A stretch of 64,000 nt of DNA, taken from contig NZ_CP058246.1 of the NCBI RefSeq assembly GCF_013388355.1, positions 1,426,001 to 1,490,000 of the forward strand, given 5' to 3'. Made by a program: the position numbers and the translations under genes. Source of the DNA: Flavobacterium sp. LPB0248 (GTDB taxonomy: Bacteria; Bacteroidota; Bacteroidia; Flavobacteriales; Flavobacteriaceae). The notes under the pieces were generated by a model, which searched no databases, had not been told where the DNA came from, and was given only the letters and a program-made list of their open reading frames with translations. Positions 17,538 to 26,920 of the stretch are shown here, piece after piece. Every line of letters starts with the position of its first letter. Within the stretch, counting starts at the first letter, position 1.

Positions 17538-20309
17538 TTACATTACTAACGATTTATTAGAAGGTGCAAACTTAGTCAAGTTAATACCTTCAACCGCAGT
17601 TGTATATTCTGCTAATGTTGGAGTTCTTCCTAAAATTGTAGACAAAACTACAACTGGCGTAGAAGAAAGCAATGATTCTCCTTTTTTACCTTCTTTATCT
17701 TCTACAACTCTACCTTGGAAAAGACGAGTTGAAGTTGCCATTACAGTATCTCCTTTTGCTGCTTTTTCTTGATTACCCATACAAAGGTTACATCCTGGAC
17801 GCTCTAAATACAACATATTTTCGTATTCTGTACGTGCTGCACCTTTTGGAGCATTATCGTCAAACTCGAAACCAGAATATCTTTGTAGAACTTCCCAGTC
17901 ACCTTCTGCTTTCAACTCATCAACAATGTTATAAGTTGGAGGAGCAACTACAAGAGGAGCATTAAATTCTACTTTTCCTGTTTGTGCCTCTACATTTTTC
18001 AACATTTGAGCAAGGATTTTCATATCTCCTTTGTGAACCATACAAGAACCAATAAATCCAAGATCCACTTTTTTCTCTCCACCGTAAAAAGATAATGGTC
18101 TAATTGTATCGTGAGTATAACGTTTAGAAACATCAGCATTATTTACGTCTGGATCGGCGATCATTGGCTCAGCAATTTGATCAAGATCAACTACAACTTC
18201 AGCATAATATTTAGCATTTGCATCTGGAGTTAAAGCTGGTTTCTCTGCCGATTTAATTTCAGCAATTCTCTTATCAGCTTTATTGATCAATCCTTGAAGA
18301 ACGTGTTTCTCGTTATCCATTCCTTTGTCGATCATAATTTGGATTCTGCCTTTAGCAATTTCCAATGATTCGATTAAAGTATCATCTTCAGAAATACAAA
18401 TAGAAGCTTTAGCTTTCATCTCTGCAGTCCAGTCTGTAAATGTAAAGGCTTGGTCAGCAGTTAATGTTCCAATGTGAACCTCAATGATTCTTCCTTGGAA
18501 TACATTTTCTCCTCCAAATTGATGAAGCATTTGAGCTTGAGTAGCATGAACAACATCACGGAAGTCCATATACCCTTTCATATCTCCTTTGAAAGTAACT
18601 TTTACAGACTCCGGAATTGGCATTGAAGCCTCACCAGTAGCCAATGCAAGAGCAACAGTTCCTGAGTCAGCACCAAAAGCAACACCTTTTGACATTCTTG
18701 TATGAGAGTCACCACCAATAATGATTGCCCACTCGTCAATAGTAATATCGTTAAGTACTTTGTGGATAACGTCAGTCATTGCATGATAAACGCCTTTTGG
18801 GTCACGAGCTGTGATCAAACCAAAATCGTTCATAAATTTCATCAATTTAGGAATATTAGCTTGTGCTTTTTTATCCCAAACTGAAGCAGTATGACAACCT
18901 GATTGGTAAGCACCGTCAACAATTGGCGAAATCACAGTAGCTGCCATAGATTCTAATTCCTGAGCAGTCATTAAACCTGTAGTATCTTGCGAACCTACAA
19001 TGTTAACTTCTACACGAACGTCAGAACCAGCGTGCAATACTTTACCTGGAGCAATACCAACAGCATTTTTGTTGAAGATTTTTTCAACTGCTGTAAGACC
19101 TTGTCCTTCGTGAGAAACTTCTTTTGAAGGAGCGTATACAAGCGGAGCCTCAATATCTAAAACTTTAGCTGCTAATGTTTGAAGTTTTTTACCAAATACG
19201 ATAGCGTAAGAACCACCCGCTTTGATAAATTCCATTTTTTGAGGAGTAAATGCTTTAGAAATATCGATCAATTCCTGATCTCCATTATAAAGTTTTTTCT
19301 CTTTAATATTGATAGTTAAAACAGTTCCTGTAGCAACAGAATAAGTTTGCTCAAGAATTGGCTCGTCGTTTTCGTTACGAATAACATTTCCTTCCGCATC
19401 AACTTTTTTAACCCAGTTTTTAAGGTCTAAACCAATACCACCAGTAACATCTACAGTTGTTAGGAAAATTGGAGAAATTCCGTTTGTTCCACCAACAATT
19501 GGAGCAATATTTACGAATGGAATATAAGGACTTGCTTGTTTTCCTGTCCAAAGCGCCACGTTGTTTACACCTGACATTCTAGAAGAACCAACTCCCATTG
19601 TTCCTTTTTCAGCGATTAACATTACGCTTTTATCAGGATGTTGTGCTTGTAACGCTTTAATTTCTTGTTGCGCTTGAGGAGTGATCATACACTGACCATG
19701 GAGTTCACGATCTGAACGAGAGTGCGCTTGATTTCCTGGAGAAAGTAAATCTGTTGAAATATCACCTTCACCAGCAATAAAAGTAACCACTTTAATTTCG
19801 TCGGCTACTTCTGGAAGTTTTGTAAAAAACTCAGCTTGAGCATAACTTTCAAGGATTTCTTTTGCAATTGCATTATCATTTTTGAATGCCTCTACCAAAC
19901 GATCTGTATCTGCTTCGTAAAGGAAAACTTGTGTTTTTAGTACTTTCGCCGCTTCTTTTGCAATTGCAGCGTCATTACCTAAAGCTAAATCAAGTAATAC
20001 TTCGATAGACGGTCCACCTTTCATGTGTGAAAGCAACTCAAAAGCAAAAGCTGGAGTGATTTCTTTTACTACTGATTGACCAAGAATAATTTCTTTTAAA
20101 AACTTTGCTTTTTCACCTGCGGCACTTGTAGTTCCAGGTAATGTATTGTAAATAAAAAACTTAAGAGAGTCTTCGCGATGTGCGTTATCTGCATCTTTAA
20201 TTTGGGAAATGATTTCGCTTAATAATTCAGCTCCATCGATTGGTTTAGGGTGTAACCCTTGATTTTTTCTTTCTTCAATTTCTTGAATGTAATCCTGATA
20301 AATATTCAT
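17538..20309 (-). CDS. acnB: Bifunctional aconitate hydratase 2/2-methylisocitrate dehydratase (AcnB)
   Basis: Second aconitase, of the structurally distinct AcnB type: N-terminal HEAT-like domain (about 1-150), then the swivel domain, then the catalytic [4Fe-4S] domains with GSCMVHKGDM and RPGCNLCMGNQ near the C-terminus. From MNIYQDY the length is 923 residues, usual for the family. A longer frame begins at 20339, but that ATG lies inside the TAAATTTG promoter element (20337-20344), so the start at 20309 is preferred. AcnB may also act in the methylcitrate cycle. A terminator follows at 17488-17516. Confidence 0.95.
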   Translation of the reverse strand: MNIYQDYIQEIEERKNQGLHPKPIDGAELLSEIISQIKDADNAHREDSLKFFIYNTLPGTTSAAGEKAKFLKEIILGQSVVKEITPAFAFELLSHMKGGPSIEVLLDLALGNDAAIAKEAAKVLKTQVFLYEADTDRLVEAFKNDNAIAKEILESYAQAEFFTKLPEVADEIKVVTFIAGEGDISTDLLSPGNQAHSRSDRELHGQCMITPQAQQEIKALQAQHPDKSVMLIAEKGTMGVGSSRMSGVNNVALWTGKQASPYIPFVNIAPIVGGTNGISPIFLTTVDVTGGIGLDLKNWVKKVDAEGNVIRNENDEPILEQTYSVATGTVLTINIKEKKLYNGDQELIDISKAFTPQKMEFIKAGGSYAIVFGKKLQTLAAKVLDIEAPLVYAPSKEVSHEGQGLTAVEKIFNKNAVGIAPGKVLHAGSDVRVEVNIVGSQDTTGLMTAQELESMAATVISPIVDGAYQSGCHTASVWDKKAQANIPKLMKFMNDFGLITARDPKGVYHAMTDVIHKVLNDITIDEWAIIIGGDSHTRMSKGVAFGADSGTVALALATGEASMPIPESVKVTFKGDMKGYMDFRDVVHATQAQMLHQFGGENVFQGRIIEVHIGTLTADQAFTFTDWTAEMKAKASICISEDDTLIESLEIAKGRIQIMIDKGMDNEKHVLQGLINKADKRIAEIKSAEKPALTPDANAKYYAEVVVDLDQIAEPMIADPDVNNADVSKRYTHDTIRPLSFYGGEKKVDLGFIGSCMVHKGDMKILAQMLKNVEAQTGKVEFNAPLVVAPPTYNIVDELKAEGDWEVLQRYSGFEFDDNAPKGAARTEYENMLYLERPGCNLCMGNQEKAAKGDTVMATSTRLFQGRVVEDKEGKKGESLLSSTPVVVLSTILGRTPTLAEYTTAVEGINLTKFAPSNKSLVM

Positions 20310-20336
20310 AATAAAAGCGGATTTATTTTTTTGAGG

Positions 20337-20344
20337 CAAATTTA
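20337..20344 (-). promoter_or_regulatory. -7 promoter element for acnB
   Basis: TAAATTTG is an exact TAnnTTTG match, 28 bp before the preferred acnB ATG. It overlaps and therefore argues against the longer ORF start. Confidence 0.65.
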
Positions 20345-20639
20345 AGCATTAAAGACGATAATTAAAAAAAATTTAATAGAACAAGCCTTTTCAAAAATTA
20401 TTATTGTTAAAAAACGATTTTCAGTGTTTGTTTTTGCCAAAAAATCAATTTTATATTAAAATAATGAATTATTAATATTTAAAAATCTTTTCTTTAACAA
20501 AGTCGAAATTCAATGTTATAAAGCAAGTAAGTTTTTACATCTAATTTCGCAAAGAATCTTTCTAAATAAGCAATTATAACGTTATAGTTGGGATCTAAAA
20601 CGTCATCTTGAAGAGCTTTTTCGAGTCTCTGAAAACAAA
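20345..20639. other. Intergenic region between moxR and acnB
   Basis: AT-rich and non-coding. The only structure seen is a 20-nt near-palindrome at 20571-20590 around TATAACGTTATA. The moxR terminator follows at 20640-20667. Confidence 0.5.
20571..20590. promoter_or_regulatory. Candidate operator palindrome
   Basis: TATAACGTTATA (20575-20586) is a perfect 12-nt palindrome, flanked by CAA and TTG that extend the symmetry to 20 nt with one mismatch pair. It resembles a dimeric repressor site, but sits 230 bp upstream of acnB and 100 bp beyond the end of moxR, so its target is unclear. Confidence 0.3.
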
Positions 20640-20667
20640 AAATCCTGACAATAAATTGTCAGGATTT
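20640..20667 (-). terminator. Intrinsic terminator after moxR
   Basis: A 12-bp stem, AAATCCTGACAA with TTGTCAGGATTT, closes a TAAA loop and is followed by a T-run on the minus strand. Confidence 0.92.
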
Positions 20668-20689
20668 CTATAAATGCAAATTTTAGATT

Positions 20690-21643
20690 TTACATTAGTT
20701 TTTTAATAATTACCTCTTCTGTTATACCTTCGGCATCAGCTTTATAATTTTTAATAATTCTATGTCTTAAAATACCCGTTGCCACAGCCTGAACATCTTC
20801 AATATCTGGCGAAAACTTTCCATTAAAAGCTGCGTGTGCTTTTGCAGCAAGAATTAAATTTTGCGAAGCCCTTGGTCCTGCTCCCCAGTCTAAATAATTC
20901 TTTACAAAATCATTAGTCAAACTATTATCTGGACGCGTTTTACTCACCAAAGTTACGGCATATTCAATAACGTTATCTGCAACTGGGATTCTACGGATTA
21001 AATGCTGAAAATCGATAATTTCCTGCGCAGTAAATAACGGGTTAATTTCTGTTTTAACATCAGAAGTTGTTCGTTTCACAACTTGAACTTCTTCTTCAAA
21101 AGTCGGGTATTCTAATTTGATAGCAAACATAAAGCGGTCCAACTGCGCTTCAGGCAAAGGATAAGTTCCTTCCTGCTCAATAGGATTTTGAGTTGCCAAA
21201 ACAAAATAAGGCAAATCTAACTTATGATGCTGTCCTGCAATAGTTACCGATCTCTCCTGCATAGCTTCTAACAAAGCCGCTTGCGTTTTTGGTGGCGTTC
21301 TGTTGATCTCGTCAGCCAAAATAATATTAGAGAAAATTGGACCTTTAATGAACTTGAAATTTCTATTTTCATCCAATATTTCGCTTCCTAAAATATCCGA
21401 AGGCATTAAATCTGGCGTAAACTGAATTCTCTTAAAATCCAGACCTAAAGCCTGAGACAGAGTATTTATCATTAAGGTTTTTGCCAAACCTGGAACTCCA
21501 ATTAAAAGTGCATGTCCCCCAGAAAATATACAAAGTAAAATTTGATCTACAACGGCATCTTGCCCTACAATGATTTTCGCTATTTCTTTTTTTAATTCGT
21601 TTCTTTTTTGAACTAAATTGTGAATTGCTGCTACGTCAGACAT
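20690..21643 (-). CDS. MoxR-family AAA+ ATPase
   Basis: A 317-residue AAA+ ATPase with Walker A GVPGLAKT, Walker B LADEINRTPPKTQ and the sensor region FVLATQNPIEQEG. MoxR proteins act as chaperones that activate or assemble partner proteins, often encoded next door as DUF58/VWA proteins. No such partner is visible here: the neighbours are a SurA-like chaperone upstream and acnB downstream, both behind terminators. The target is therefore unknown. Length and motifs are normal for the family. Confidence 0.93.
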   Translation of the reverse strand: MSDVAAIHNLVQKRNELKKEIAKIIVGQDAVVDQILLCIFSGGHALLIGVPGLAKTLMINTLSQALGLDFKRIQFTPDLMPSDILGSEILDENRNFKFIKGPIFSNIILADEINRTPPKTQAALLEAMQERSVTIAGQHHKLDLPYFVLATQNPIEQEGTYPLPEAQLDRFMFAIKLEYPTFEEEVQVVKRTTSDVKTEINPLFTAQEIIDFQHLIRRIPVADNVIEYAVTLVSKTRPDNSLTNDFVKNYLDWGAGPRASQNLILAAKAHAAFNGKFSPDIEDVQAVATGILRHRIIKNYKADAEGITEEVIIKKLM

Positions 21644-21663
21644 TTATGAATGTATTTAAAATT

Positions 21664-21705
21664 AAAAAGAGTTAATTCTATGAAATCATAAAACTAACTC
21701 TTTTT
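21664..21705 (-). terminator. Terminator between the surA-like gene and moxR
   Basis: AAAAAGAGTTA (21664-21674) pairs with TAACTCTTTTT (21695-21705) over a 20-nt loop. The T-run suits transcription on the minus strand, although the long loop may make it leaky and let moxR be read through. Confidence 0.7.
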
Positions 21706-21721
21706 ATTTATTTATTAAAAC

Positions 21722-23152
21722 TTATTTTTTTAGCCAGTTGTTCGCAAAAGAACAATCTTTATATTCTCCAATGATCTTGATGTAAGTATCTTTAATTTTA
21801 GTATCAAACCATTTTGCAATTGCGTTAATCTGTTTTTCCTTTAATGCCAATTCTTTGATCTTAGTATAATCCTTAGCATAATCAGCTGTATGCTCATCAA
21901 TTCTGTTTGTAACCGTAATTAACTTATACGTTTTTTTACCTTTATCATCTGTATTTAAAAGCGGCTGAGAAACTTCATCTCCTTTTAAATTTGAAACTTG
22001 GCTATATAAAGTCGGATCCATTTTAGTCAACTCAAAACGAGTATCTTGCGTTGTTGGGTTCACCAATGTTCCACCATTTGTTCTAGTTTCCTTTTCGTCA
22101 GATTCTGTTCTTGCTGCTTCTGCAAAAGTCAATTCTTTATTAACGATTTTATTTCTAATATTGGTAATTCTTTCTTTCGCTTCTTTTAGAGCTGCTTCTG
22201 ACACCGTTGGAGCAATTAAGATATGACGAAGTTCAACTTCCTGCCCTTTAATTTTTTCTACCATGATAATGTGGTATCCAAAGGTCGTTTCAAATGGCTC
22301 TGAAATTTCTCCTGCCTGCAAACTAAAAGCTACATCTTTAAATTCTTTGACAAAAGGAGTTTTTCTTGTCATTTTGTAGTATCCTCCATTTGGAGCAGAT
22401 CCTGGATCTTGAGAATATAAAACTGCCTTTGTAGCAAAACTAGATCCCTCAAGAACATCTTTTCTTATTGAATTTAATCTATCGATAACTTTCTGTTTAT
22501 CTTCTTTAGAAATTTTAGGCTCTACCACAATTTGTGCTACCTCCATTTCAGCTCCAAAAGTTGGCAATTCATCTTTTGGAATTTTCTTAAAGAAATTACG
22601 AACCTCCTCTGGAGTAATCTCAACATCTTTTACGATCTTATCTCTCATTTCTTGAGCAAGTTTTTGCTCCTTCAAGATATCTGCAAAATAAGTTTTAAAC
22701 TCTTCTACAGAACTTTTTTTATAGTACTCAACTACTTTATTGATATCACCAACTTGCTGCGTCATATAATTTAGACGCTCGTCCATCATACTTCTAACTT
22801 CGGCATCACTCACAATAATACTATCTTGAATAGCCTGGTGAGCATATAATTTATCTTCTAACAGTTTACCAAGCATCTGGCATCTTGTAATATCTTTTAT
22901 AGATCCGCCTTGAGCAGTAATTTCTAAAAATCCTTTATCGATATCAGAATCTAAAACAATATAATCTCCTACTGTCGCAATAATTCCATCGATTTTCAAT
23001 TTCCCGCCAGAAGGAGTTTCAACTGGTTTTTGAGCTACAACATCAGGAATAACTTCTTGCGCTGTGATAATTGGAGTAAAAAAAAGAAAAAAACAAATTG
23101 TTAGTGCAAACTTGAAATCAATTGTTTTTAGCTGTAATTTTTTTAATAACAT
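21722..23152 (-). CDS. SurA-like periplasmic peptidyl-prolyl isomerase/chaperone
   Basis: Periplasmic chaperone for outer-membrane proteins, 476 residues. A hydrophobic signal segment at about 14-31 ends in TAQ. An N-terminal chaperone region follows, then two parvulin (PPIC) domains at about 200-300 (GGYYKMTRK, FGYHIIMVEK) and about 305-410 (VELRHILIAP, NGGTL). This layout is that of SurA. A TATTTTTG element at 23266-23273 is a plausible promoter. In a cell rich in SusC-type barrels, such a chaperone would have many clients; that link is inference. Confidence 0.9.
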   Translation of the reverse strand: MLLKKLQLKTIDFKFALTICFFLFFTPIITAQEVIPDVVAQKPVETPSGGKLKIDGIIATVGDYIVLDSDIDKGFLEITAQGGSIKDITRCQMLGKLLEDKLYAHQAIQDSIIVSDAEVRSMMDERLNYMTQQVGDINKVVEYYKKSSVEEFKTYFADILKEQKLAQEMRDKIVKDVEITPEEVRNFFKKIPKDELPTFGAEMEVAQIVVEPKISKEDKQKVIDRLNSIRKDVLEGSSFATKAVLYSQDPGSAPNGGYYKMTRKTPFVKEFKDVAFSLQAGEISEPFETTFGYHIIMVEKIKGQEVELRHILIAPTVSEAALKEAKERITNIRNKIVNKELTFAEAARTESDEKETRTNGGTLVNPTTQDTRFELTKMDPTLYSQVSNLKGDEVSQPLLNTDDKGKKTYKLITVTNRIDEHTADYAKDYTKIKELALKEKQINAIAKWFDTKIKDTYIKIIGEYKDCSFANNWLKK

Positions 23153-23265
23153 TATTTTAATTTTTATTTGAATGTAAGCCTGTTTTAGATAATCCCTCTG
23201 AAATTATGTATGTTCAACTTAAACATAAATAATTAAAGTATAGTTCTTTCGTAACTTATAACGAA

Positions 23266-23273
23266 CAAAAATA
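23266..23273 (-). promoter_or_regulatory. -7 promoter element for the surA-like gene
   Basis: TATTTTTG on the minus strand matches TAnnTTTG exactly, 114 bp before the ATG. Confidence 0.45.
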
Positions 23274-23473
23274 ACAATTCAATTACATAATCCAACTATC
23301 CGATATACTATTAACAAAAAATTATAGGATAGTTCTTTACACTCAAGCAAAATGAACCATTTTCATTATCGTAATTTAATGAAAGACAAATTTTTAAGTT
23401 GGTTTCATTTTTCAAATTTAAGCGCTAAATAAACTCTTAATTATTAGCACTCTAAAAAAAGTTCTCAACACTA

Positions 23474-23487
23474 CAACGTTTTCGTTG
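23474..23487. promoter_or_regulatory. Candidate operator upstream of the amylase
   Basis: CAACG and CGTTG flank TTTT. The AACG/CGTT half-sites are of the kind bound by LacI-family sugar repressors, but the spacing is not the usual one and no regulator gene is nearby. Confidence 0.3.
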
Positions 23488-23642
23488 CAAATAATTTTCT
23501 TACAAAATAAAGTTATATCAAAAAAAAATTACTTTAGATGCGTAATTAATAATTTACAGTATTAAAAAACAATAATATTCGCCTTTTTAGACCTGAATTT
23601 TATCAATTACAAAACTTACTATTTAACTAAACCGAATCTATT

Positions 23643-25085
23643 ATGAAAAAACCTATTTTAAAATTATGCCTTATTGCGGCATTTATGGGACTATTGTATT
23701 CGTGTTCACAAAATGAAACAAACGAATCTGACTCAAAAGCCGAAAGCCAAAAATTTAAAGTTATTGATGTTACACATCACGATGGAAAACCATTTAGCAC
23801 AGGGACTTCTAATTCATCTTCGACTGGAAAATATGTTGATAACCCAGGCGGCGGTGTTATGATGCAAGCTTTTTATTGGGACGTCCCTTCTGGTGGAAAT
23901 TGGTGGAATACCGTAAGCAGTAAAGTTACCGCTTGGGGTAATGCCGGAATTGGCTCAATTTGGCTTCCGCCAGCTTCTAAAGCACAGAATGGAGCATTTT
24001 CTATGGGATATGATCCAACAGATTACTTTGATTTTGGTGATTACAATCAGAATGGAAGTATTGAAACTCGTTTCGGGTCTAAAACCGAATTAGTAAATTT
24101 AATTACCGCAGCTCACAACGAGAACATAAAAGTTTATGCAGATATTGTAATCAATCATAATAGCGGCGGGCAATCTGAAGCAAATCCATTCACAGGAACA
24201 AATACTTGGACTAATTTTACAGGAGTTGCTTCCGGTAAATTTCCTCGTAACTATAATGATTTTTATAAAAACAGTTACGGAAATAATGACGAAGGTTCTT
24301 TTGGAGGGTTTCCTGATTTATGCCATGCTGCACCAAATGTTCAGAACTGGCTATGGTTACGTACTGACGGAGTTGGTAAATATTATAAAAACACTATGAA
24401 ATTTGATGGCTGGAGATTCGACTACGTAAAAGGTTTTGGCGCTTGGGTAGTAAATGCATGGAATGCCAATGTTGGCGGGTTTTCTGTTGGAGAATTGTGG
24501 GATTCAAATGTAAACGTCTTGAATGATTGGGCAAACGCCGCAAATAGTTCTGTATTTGACTTTGCATGCTATTACAAAATGAATGACGCTTTTGACGGGA
24601 ATAATTTGGCATTATTGAATGATGATATGATGTGGAAACGAAATCCGTACAAAGCAGTAACTTTTGTAACCAATCATGATACTGATGAAATTTGGAGCAA
24701 AATGTTAGCTTACTCCTACATCTTAACACACGAAGGCTATCCAACCATTTTCTACAGAGATTATGAAGAATGGCTAGACAAAAACAAACTGAATAATCTA
24801 ATCTGGATTCACAATAATAAAGCAACCGGAACAACTTCTATTTTATATTCTGACAATGATGAATATGTTGCAAGAAGAAACGGTTACAACGGAAATCCAG
24901 GATTAGTTGTTTACATCAACAACTCAGATGTTTGGCAAGAAAGATGGATTCAGACCAACTGGACCAATACTCAAATTAAAGATTTTACAGGAAACTCAAC
25001 TTGGTACCCAACTACTCAAGCAGATAAATGGGTAAAAATACAATGTCCCCCAAAAGGATATTCAATTTGGTCAATTAATCAGTAA
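23643..25085 (+). CDS. GH13 alpha-amylase lipoprotein, archaeal (GH13_7-like) type
   Basis: Starch-degrading glycoside hydrolase of 480 residues. A lipoprotein signal ends in LLYSC (C21), followed by an acidic, Ser/Asn-rich tether that may direct it to the cell surface. The GH13 barrel starts near 70. Catalytic residues are D260 (GWRFDYVKG), E284 (VGELWD) and D346 (TNHDTDE). Segments such as MQAFYWDVP, IWLPP, YDPTDYFDFG and ETRFGSK closely resemble, from memory, the alpha-amylases of Pyrococcus and Thermococcus. It stands alone, with its own terminator and no Sus genes beside it. Confidence 0.93.
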   Translation: MKKPILKLCLIAAFMGLLYSCSQNETNESDSKAESQKFKVIDVTHHDGKPFSTGTSNSSSTGKYVDNPGGGVMMQAFYWDVPSGGNWWNTVSSKVTAWGNAGIGSIWLPPASKAQNGAFSMGYDPTDYFDFGDYNQNGSIETRFGSKTELVNLITAAHNENIKVYADIVINHNSGGQSEANPFTGTNTWTNFTGVASGKFPRNYNDFYKNSYGNNDEGSFGGFPDLCHAAPNVQNWLWLRTDGVGKYYKNTMKFDGWRFDYVKGFGAWVVNAWNANVGGFSVGELWDSNVNVLNDWANAANSSVFDFACYYKMNDAFDGNNLALLNDDMMWKRNPYKAVTFVTNHDTDEIWSKMLAYSYILTHEGYPTIFYRDYEEWLDKNKLNNLIWIHNNKATGTTSILYSDNDEYVARRNGYNGNPGLVVYINNSDVWQERWIQTNWTNTQIKDFTGNSTWYPTTQADKWVKIQCPPKGYSIWSINQ

Positions 25086-25103
25086 TTTTAAAAATGACTA
25101 TTT

Positions 25104-25133
25104 AAGGCTGTTGTAAAACAGCCTTATTTTTTT
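25104..25133 (+). terminator. Intrinsic terminator after the amylase
   Basis: AAGGCTGTT pairs with AACAGCCTT over a GTAA tetraloop, followed by a long T-run. Confidence 0.93.
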
Positions 25134-25206
25134 CTAAAAAGCCACCTAATGATAAAGACTTCCCAAATTTAAGAAGTGAATATTTTTATAAAGCCGTATT
25201 TAATAG

Positions 25207-25214
25207 TACTTTTG
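25207..25214 (+). promoter_or_regulatory. -7 promoter element for prfC
   Basis: TACTTTTG is an exact TAnnTTTG match followed by CAACC, 20 bp before the prfC ATG. A TTTT stretch 20 nt upstream may be the -33 element. The implied leader is very short. Confidence 0.65.
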
Positions 25215-25233
25215 CAACCTATTTATACGAAAT

Positions 25234-26826
25234 ATGAGCTTTTTAAAAGAAATACAACGCAGAAGAACATTTGGAATTATCTCGCATCCCGATGCTGGTA
25301 AAACTACATTAACGGAAAAATTACTGTTATTTGGAGGGGCTATTCAGGAAGCTGGAGCGGTAAAAAATAATAAAATTAAAAAAGGAGCAACGAGTGACTT
25401 TATGGAAATCGAACGCCAAAGAGGTATCTCGGTTTCTACTTCTGTACTTGCTTTTAATTATAAAGATAAAAAAATCAACATTCTTGATACTCCTGGACAC
25501 AAGGATTTTGCAGAAGATACTTTTAGAACTTTAACCGCTGTCGATAGTGTAATTGTCGTGATTGACGTTGCAAAGGGGGTTGAGGAACAAACTGAAAAGT
25601 TGGTTGCTGTTTGTAGAATGCGTAACATTCCGATGATTGTTTTCATCAATAAATTAGATCGTGAAGGTAAAGATGCTTTTGATCTAATGGATGAAGTAGA
25701 ACAAAAATTAGGTTTAAAAGTAACGCCTCTAAGTTTCCCAATCGGAATGGGTTATGATTTCCAAGGAATCTACAATTTATGGGAAGAAAACATTAACCTT
25801 TTCAGTGGAGACAGCCGTAAAAACATTGAAGAAACAATTGCTTTTTCTGATGTTCAGAACAATCCAGAATTGGATAAAATTGTTGGTGAAAAAGCAGCTA
25901 ATAAACTTCGTGAAGAGTTAGAATTGATTGATGAGGTTTATCCAAAATTTGAACGTCAAGATTATTTAGATGGAAAAATTCAGCCCGTATTCTTTGGTTC
26001 TGCTTTGAATAATTTTGGTGTTCGTGAATTGTTAGATTGTTTCATTACAATTGCACCATCTCCAAGACCAAAAGATTCTGAAACTCGTACAGTTGAACCT
26101 ACTGAAGAGAAAATGACTGGATTTGTTTTCAAAATCCACGCAAACATGGATCCAAAACACCGTGACCGTTTAGCCTTCATCAAAATCGTTTCTGGAACTT
26201 TCGAAAGAAACAAACCATATTACCACGTTCGCCAAAAGAAAAATTTAAAATTCTCAAGCCCGAATGCCTTTTTCGCTGAGAAAAAAGAAATCGTTGATAT
26301 TTCTTATCCAGGTGATATTGTAGGTTTGCACGATACAGGAAACTTTAAAATTGGAGACACTTTAACTGAAGGCGAAATCATGAGCTTTAAAGGTATTCCT
26401 AGTTTCTCTCCAGAACACTTTAGATACATCAATAATGCTGATCCAATGAAAGCGAAACAATTGGAAAAAGGAGTTGACCAGTTAATGGATGAAGGAGTCG
26501 CTCAGTTGTTTACTTTAGAAATGAACAACCGTAAAGTTATCGGAACTGTTGGTGCACTTCAGTATGAGGTAATTCAATACCGTTTGGAGCACGAATATGG
26601 TGCAAAATGTACATACGAAAACTTCCCTGTACATAAAGCTTGCTGGGTAAAACCTGATGATGCTAAAAATGAAGAATTCAAAGAATTTAAACGTATCAAG
26701 CAAAAATTCTTGGCTCACGATAAATACGGACAATTGGTTTTCCTAGCTGATTCAGATTTTACGATTCAAATGACACAAAGCAAATATCCAACTGTGAAAT
26801 TGTATTTTACATCCGAGTTTGATTAA
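25234..26826 (+). CDS. prfC: Peptide chain release factor 3
   Basis: Ribosome-dependent GTPase that removes RF1/RF2 after termination and takes part in post-peptidyl-transfer quality control. The 530 residues match the family. The G1 loop is HPDAGKTT (18-25), followed by RQRGISV (G2), DTPGHKDF (G3) and FINKLDR (G4). EF-G-like domains II and III follow. It is monocistronic, with a promoter element at 25207-25214 and a bidirectional terminator after it. Confidence 0.97.
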   Translation: MSFLKEIQRRRTFGIISHPDAGKTTLTEKLLLFGGAIQEAGAVKNNKIKKGATSDFMEIERQRGISVSTSVLAFNYKDKKINILDTPGHKDFAEDTFRTLTAVDSVIVVIDVAKGVEEQTEKLVAVCRMRNIPMIVFINKLDREGKDAFDLMDEVEQKLGLKVTPLSFPIGMGYDFQGIYNLWEENINLFSGDSRKNIEETIAFSDVQNNPELDKIVGEKAANKLREELELIDEVYPKFERQDYLDGKIQPVFFGSALNNFGVRELLDCFITIAPSPRPKDSETRTVEPTEEKMTGFVFKIHANMDPKHRDRLAFIKIVSGTFERNKPYYHVRQKKNLKFSSPNAFFAEKKEIVDISYPGDIVGLHDTGNFKIGDTLTEGEIMSFKGIPSFSPEHFRYINNADPMKAKQLEKGVDQLMDEGVAQLFTLEMNNRKVIGTVGALQYEVIQYRLEHEYGAKCTYENFPVHKACWVKPDDAKNEEFKEFKRIKQKFLAHDKYGQLVFLADSDFTIQMTQSKYPTVKLYFTSEFD

Positions 26827-26851
26827 ATGAACTTTCTTTAGATAAAAAAAC

Positions 26852-26888
26852 AAAAAGGCTGTCAAATTTTATTTAGACAGCCTTTTTT
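26852..26888. terminator. Bidirectional terminator between prfC and the convergent gene
   Basis: AAAAAGGCTGTC (26852-26863) pairs with GACAGCCTTTTT (26876-26887), with T-runs on both strands. Confidence 0.92.
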
Positions 26889-26920
26889 CATTTACATCCC
26901 CCAATATGTAAATTTGAATA

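Larger units (their letters stand above)
23153..23642. other. Divergent intergenic region between surA-like and amylase genes
   Basis: 490 bp without a gene. It contains a TATTTTTG element for the surA-like gene (23266-23273, minus) and an inverted repeat CAACG-TTTT-CGTTG (23474-23487) that could be an operator for the amylase. No exact TAnnTTTG was seen close to the amylase start. Confidence 0.5.

Noticed and set aside
20310..20339. Longer acnB start at 20339
   Set aside because: The extra ATG lies inside the TAAATTTG promoter element and adds residues not typical of AcnB.
24394..24834. 146-residue minus-strand ORF in the amylase
   Set aside because: Antisense of the catalytic domain of a clear GH13 enzyme.
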